Made by a program: the position numbers and the translations under genes. From Sediminibacterium sp. (GTDB lineage: Bacteria > Bacteroidota > Bacteroidia > Chitinophagales > Chitinophagaceae), in assembly GCA_028288645.1 (NCBI GenBank), contig JAQBNJ010000217.1:1-8654 (forward strand): 8,654 nt of DNA. The letters run 5' to 3'. Below, piece after piece: positions 6,554-8,654 of the stretch (the stretch's first letter is position 1; every line of letters begins with the position of its first letter). Under the pieces are notes generated by a model that was not told the DNA's origin, ran no database searches, and worked only from the letters and a program-made list of their open reading frames with translations.

Positions 6554-7855
6554 ATGCATATGGAAGCGTTTATTAGTCCTGAAGAAGCTGTTGAATGTGT
6601 GAGATCAGGCGACCGGGTGTTTATTCATGGAAGTGCGGCTACGCCTGTAGCTCTCGTAAAAGCGTTGCAAAACAGGCACCATTCACTACACAATGTTGAA
6701 CTGGTTAGTATCACCAATTTAGGCGGCGTGAATTTTAATGCTCCTGAATGCCGTGAAAGTTTTTTCTTCAACTCCTTATTTGTTTCAGAGAATACAAGGG
6801 CGATCGCAAACGGACCTTACGGTGATTATGTTCCGGTATTCCTGAGCCAGATCCCGCAACTGTTCCGGAAAAACATTCTTCCGATCGATGTGGCATTGAT
6901 CCAGGTATCACCACCGGACCTTCATGGATACTGTTCTCTTGGAACATCTGTTGATATTGCCAAAGCCGCGCTGGAAACAGCAAAAACGGTGATAGCACAA
7001 GTCAATCCAAAAATGCCGAGAACACATGGAGATGGATTTGTACATGTAAGTCAGATACATAAAATCGTATGGCATGAATGTGATCTTCCCGAGGTTGACT
7101 ATTCGTCTCACGCTTCAGACGCTGTTGTACGGATCGGGCAGAATGTAGCGGCGCTTGTAGATGACGGCGCCACCTTGCAACTTGGTATTGGCAGCATACC
7201 CGACCAGGTGCTGAAGAATCTGTATGGGCATAAAAATCTAGGCATCCATTCCGAAATGATCTCCGATGGTATTATTCCGCTTCTTGAAAAAGGCGTGATC
7301 AATAATAGCCAGAAAAAATTAAACACAGGCTGTTGTGTTACGGGCTTTATGTTAGGTACAAGAAAATTATATGATTTCGTTGACGATAATCCGCAGGTAA
7401 GGGTGATGGATATTGCGTATGTGAACGATACGAGTGTGATCAGGCAGAATCCAAGGGCAACTGCTATCAACAGTGCCATTGAAATAGATCTTACGGGCCA
7501 GGTATGTGCAGATTCTATCGGAACCTATCAGTATTCCGGAATAGGCGGACAGATGGATTTTATCAGGGGCGCTTCTTTGTCTGAAGACGGGATGCCCATC
7601 ATTGCACTGCCTTCCGTTACGTCGAAAGGAGTTTCACGCATTGTTCCTTTTTTAAAGGAAGGCGCAGGCGTTGTAACAACAAGGGGCCATGTGCATTGGG
7701 TAGTTACCGAATATGGTTCAGTGGACCTGTTTGGGAAAAACCTGAAACAGAGAGGAAGGGAACTTATTAAAATTGCCCACCCCGATCACCAGGAATTTCT
7801 TGAAAGAAGCTTTTTTGAAAGACATGGTAATATTCCTGTTATTTTTTCGAGATGA
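6554..7855 (+). CDS. Acetyl-CoA hydrolase/transferase family CoA-transferase (4-hydroxybutyrate/acetate type)
   Basis: At 433 residues it matches family I CoA-transferases of the Cat2/AbfT group in length and motifs. N-terminal DRVFIHGSAATPVALVKAL is the first CoA-transferase domain; PIDVALIQVSPPDLHGYCSLG (about 110-130) and ATLQLGIGSIPDQVL (206-220) follow. GIHSEMISDG carries Glu234, which by family alignment is the catalytic Glu that forms the glutamyl-CoA thioester. YSGIGGQMDFIRGA (327-340) is the C-terminal oxyanion/CoA-binding loop, and EYGSVDLFGKNLKQRGRELI the usual end. It moves CoA between acyl-CoA and a carboxylate such as acetate; 4-hydroxybutyrate, butyrate or propionate are possible partners and cannot be separated by eye. 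All key residues look intact. ATG at 6554 and at 6560 are both possible. Its place at the end of the Crp/Fnr-type unit suggests acyl-CoA or acetate handling when respiration is limited (inference). Confidence 0.9.
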   Translation: MHMEAFISPEEAVECVRSGDRVFIHGSAATPVALVKALQNRHHSLHNVELVSITNLGGVNFNAPECRESFFFNSLFVSENTRAIANGPYGDYVPVFLSQIPQLFRKNILPIDVALIQVSPPDLHGYCSLGTSVDIAKAALETAKTVIAQVNPKMPRTHGDGFVHVSQIHKIVWHECDLPEVDYSSHASDAVVRIGQNVAALVDDGATLQLGIGSIPDQVLKNLYGHKNLGIHSEMISDGIIPLLEKGVINNSQKKLNTGCCVTGFMLGTRKLYDFVDDNPQVRVMDIAYVNDTSVIRQNPRATAINSAIEIDLTGQVCADSIGTYQYSGIGGQMDFIRGASLSEDGMPIIALPSVTSKGVSRIVPFLKEGAGVVTTRGHVHWVVTEYGSVDLFGKNLKQRGRELIKIAHPDHQEFLERSFFERHGNIPVIFSR

Positions 7856-7869
7856 AGATCCGGTTTATA

Positions 7870-7897
7870 GGAAATCGTTAATACGGTTCCCTTTTTT
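7870..7897 (+). terminator. Probable terminator after the CoA-transferase gene
   Basis: An imperfect stem pairs GGAA and TCG (7870-7877, one bulged A) with CGG and TTCC (7884-7890) around the loop TTAATA, and is followed by CCTTTTTT. One pair is T-G. It is 14 nt after the stop codon, where a terminator is expected. Confidence 0.5.
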
Positions 7898-7905
7898 ATA
7901 AACAA

Positions 7906-8152
7906 TGCGAATCAAGGTTGAAATCACAATATCCGAAAGATTGCAGAGGCGTAGCCTCGATACATTTTGTAGCAACGGATTTTAATCCGTTGGACGAGAA
8001 GATAGTCAGTTACGGAAGAACCGTAGGTTCGGTCCATATATGCACCGTGCCTACGGCACTCCCGAACTACGTTTGACTACGAACAACGGATTAAAATCCG
8101 TTGCTACAATATGAAGCCGAGCCGATGGCTCTTCTCAACCCTTGATCCGCAT
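7906..8152. repeat. Large palindromic REP-like element with four triloop hairpins
   Basis: About 247 bp are symmetrical around an axis at 8038.5, marked by the palindrome CATATATG (8035-8042). Outer arms are at 7906-7920 and 8137-8152 (TGCGAATCAAGG-like against CCTTGATCCGCA). Inner arms are a 26-nt inverted repeat, identical at 7967-7992 and 8084-8109, itself containing the palindrome AACGGATTTTAATCCGTT. Four hairpins, each with a 5-bp stem and a 3-nt loop, lie in mirror positions: GAGGC-gta-GCCTC (7946-7958), GAACC-gta-GGTTC (8018-8030), GTGCC-tac-GGCAC (8047-8059) and GAGCC-gat-GGCTC (8119-8131). Such intergenic elements with this wording are common in Bacteroidetes genomes and resemble REP/BIME elements mobilised in trans by Y1-type (RayT) transposases. 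No transposase is present here. It lies between two convergent genes. Confidence 0.85.
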
Positions 8153-8165
8153 AAACATATATTTG

Positions 8166-8654
8166 TTAGTAGATAGGTGCATAATCTCTCAACCCCAATA
8201 ACCGCTCATTCATGTCTTTCTCATTCGCGGCGGATCTTCTGAAGATCACGGATTGCTTTTTCATACCCGCCAGGTCCGCCATATGCGCCGTGGCGTTATA
8301 AGAAGCGAATTTATATTCATTGATAGAAAGAACACTTAATAACAGCCCTGCATCGATGGTAGCTACAGACTGGCAATAGGAAATTTTTTGATCTGTCTCA
8401 GTAATAAGGGCCCGCATTACTATGTTTGGAAAGGCTCTCAGCATAATGTATTCTTTGTCTAGAAAACTACCCATCATTTCAATATGTTGTCTCGCCAGTT
8501 CCAGGTAGTTGTCCAATATGGTTTTTAATTGAGGTGAAACTGCGGTGTGTGACCAGGCAGCAACGTGTTTTTGTAACTGTACTTCCCCGGTAAAAAGTTT
8601 TTGGCTTTCATACTCAACCAGGTCGCGCTGGTAAACGATAACGGGATTGTTGTG
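8166..8654 (-). CDS. DUF892 (YciF-like) ferritin-fold protein, N-terminus outside window
   Basis: The minus-strand frame is open from the window edge to TAA at 8166, giving 162 residues. There is no good start inside: the first candidate, a TTG at 8516, would drop the first helix, so the gene begins beyond the window, probably by only a few codons. The helical pattern fits DUF892: LVEYESQKLFTGEVQLQKHV (first helix), then SPQLKTILDNYLELARQHIEMM (second), then SVLSINEYKFASYNATAHMADLAGM (third) and SAANEKDMNERLLGL (fourth). The family are ferritin-like four-helix bundles induced by stress in enterobacteria (YciE/YciF); metal use is not settled. Possible ligands are the Glu and His in ELARQHIE and the Glu in INEYK. 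Its promoter lies outside, so membership of the Crp/Fnr-type regulon cannot be judged. It runs convergent to the CoA-transferase gene across the repeat element. Confidence 0.75.
   Translation of the reverse strand, partial: HNNPVIVYQRDLVEYESQKLFTGEVQLQKHVAAWSHTAVSPQLKTILDNYLELARQHIEMMGSFLDKEYIMLRAFPNIVMRALITETDQKISYCQSVATIDAGLLLSVLSINEYKFASYNATAHMADLAGMKKQSVIFRRSAANEKDMNERLLGLRDYAPIY

Noticed and set aside
7906..8152. CRISPR array or insertion sequence in the 3' intergenic region
   Set aside because: There are no evenly spaced direct repeats with unique spacers and no transposase frame; the structure is a single mirror-symmetric palindrome.

Overview
The window looks like part of a Bacteroidetes chromosome, most likely from the Chitinophagaceae or a close relative. 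The evidence is promoter boxes of the TAnnTTTG type, almost no Shine-Dalgarno sequences ahead of the starts, moderate AT-richness, and typical gene content (DUF2911, DUF2892, paired YceI-like proteins, small outer-membrane barrels). The genus assignment is inference.

Layout. At the left edge is the 3' part of a DUF2911 gene (+), convergent with an atypical NAD-binding epimerase-like gene (-). Next comes a two-gene minus-strand unit, DUF2892 membrane protein then OsmC-like protein, which overlap by 20 nt. A 291-bp divergent region (2182-2472) separates it from a plus-strand gene for a short, degenerate PEP-synthase N-terminal domain, which ends at a strong terminator. A second promoter region (3264-3333) opens a probable five-gene plus-strand unit: secreted YceI-like protein, outer-membrane porin-like barrel, internal terminator, second divergent YceI-like protein, small four-helix membrane protein, and a 4-hydroxybutyrate/acetate-type CoA-transferase. 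The 310-bp gap 7856-8165 holds a probable terminator and a large palindromic repeat. The right edge carries most of a DUF892 (YciF-like) ferritin-fold gene (-).

The main find is regulatory. Three promoters (one minus, two plus) share one exact architecture: two Crp/Fnr-type dyads TGA-N6-TCA with centres 22 bp apart, then a TAnTTTTG box whose first base lies 29.5 bp from the centre of the proximal dyad. With a start site about 12 nt beyond that base, the dyads sit near -41.5 and -63.5. None of the three has a clear -33 TTTG box. This suggests one Crp/Fnr-family activator switches on DUF2892-OsmC, the PEP-synthase-like protein and the YceI/porin/CoA-transferase unit together. Gene content (peroxide/thiol stress, envelope, CoA-thioester exchange) would suit a response to low oxygen or redox stress, but the signal and the regulator are not visible here.

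Smaller gaps: 501-644, 1317-1499 and 3151-3263 show no gene or clear signal.
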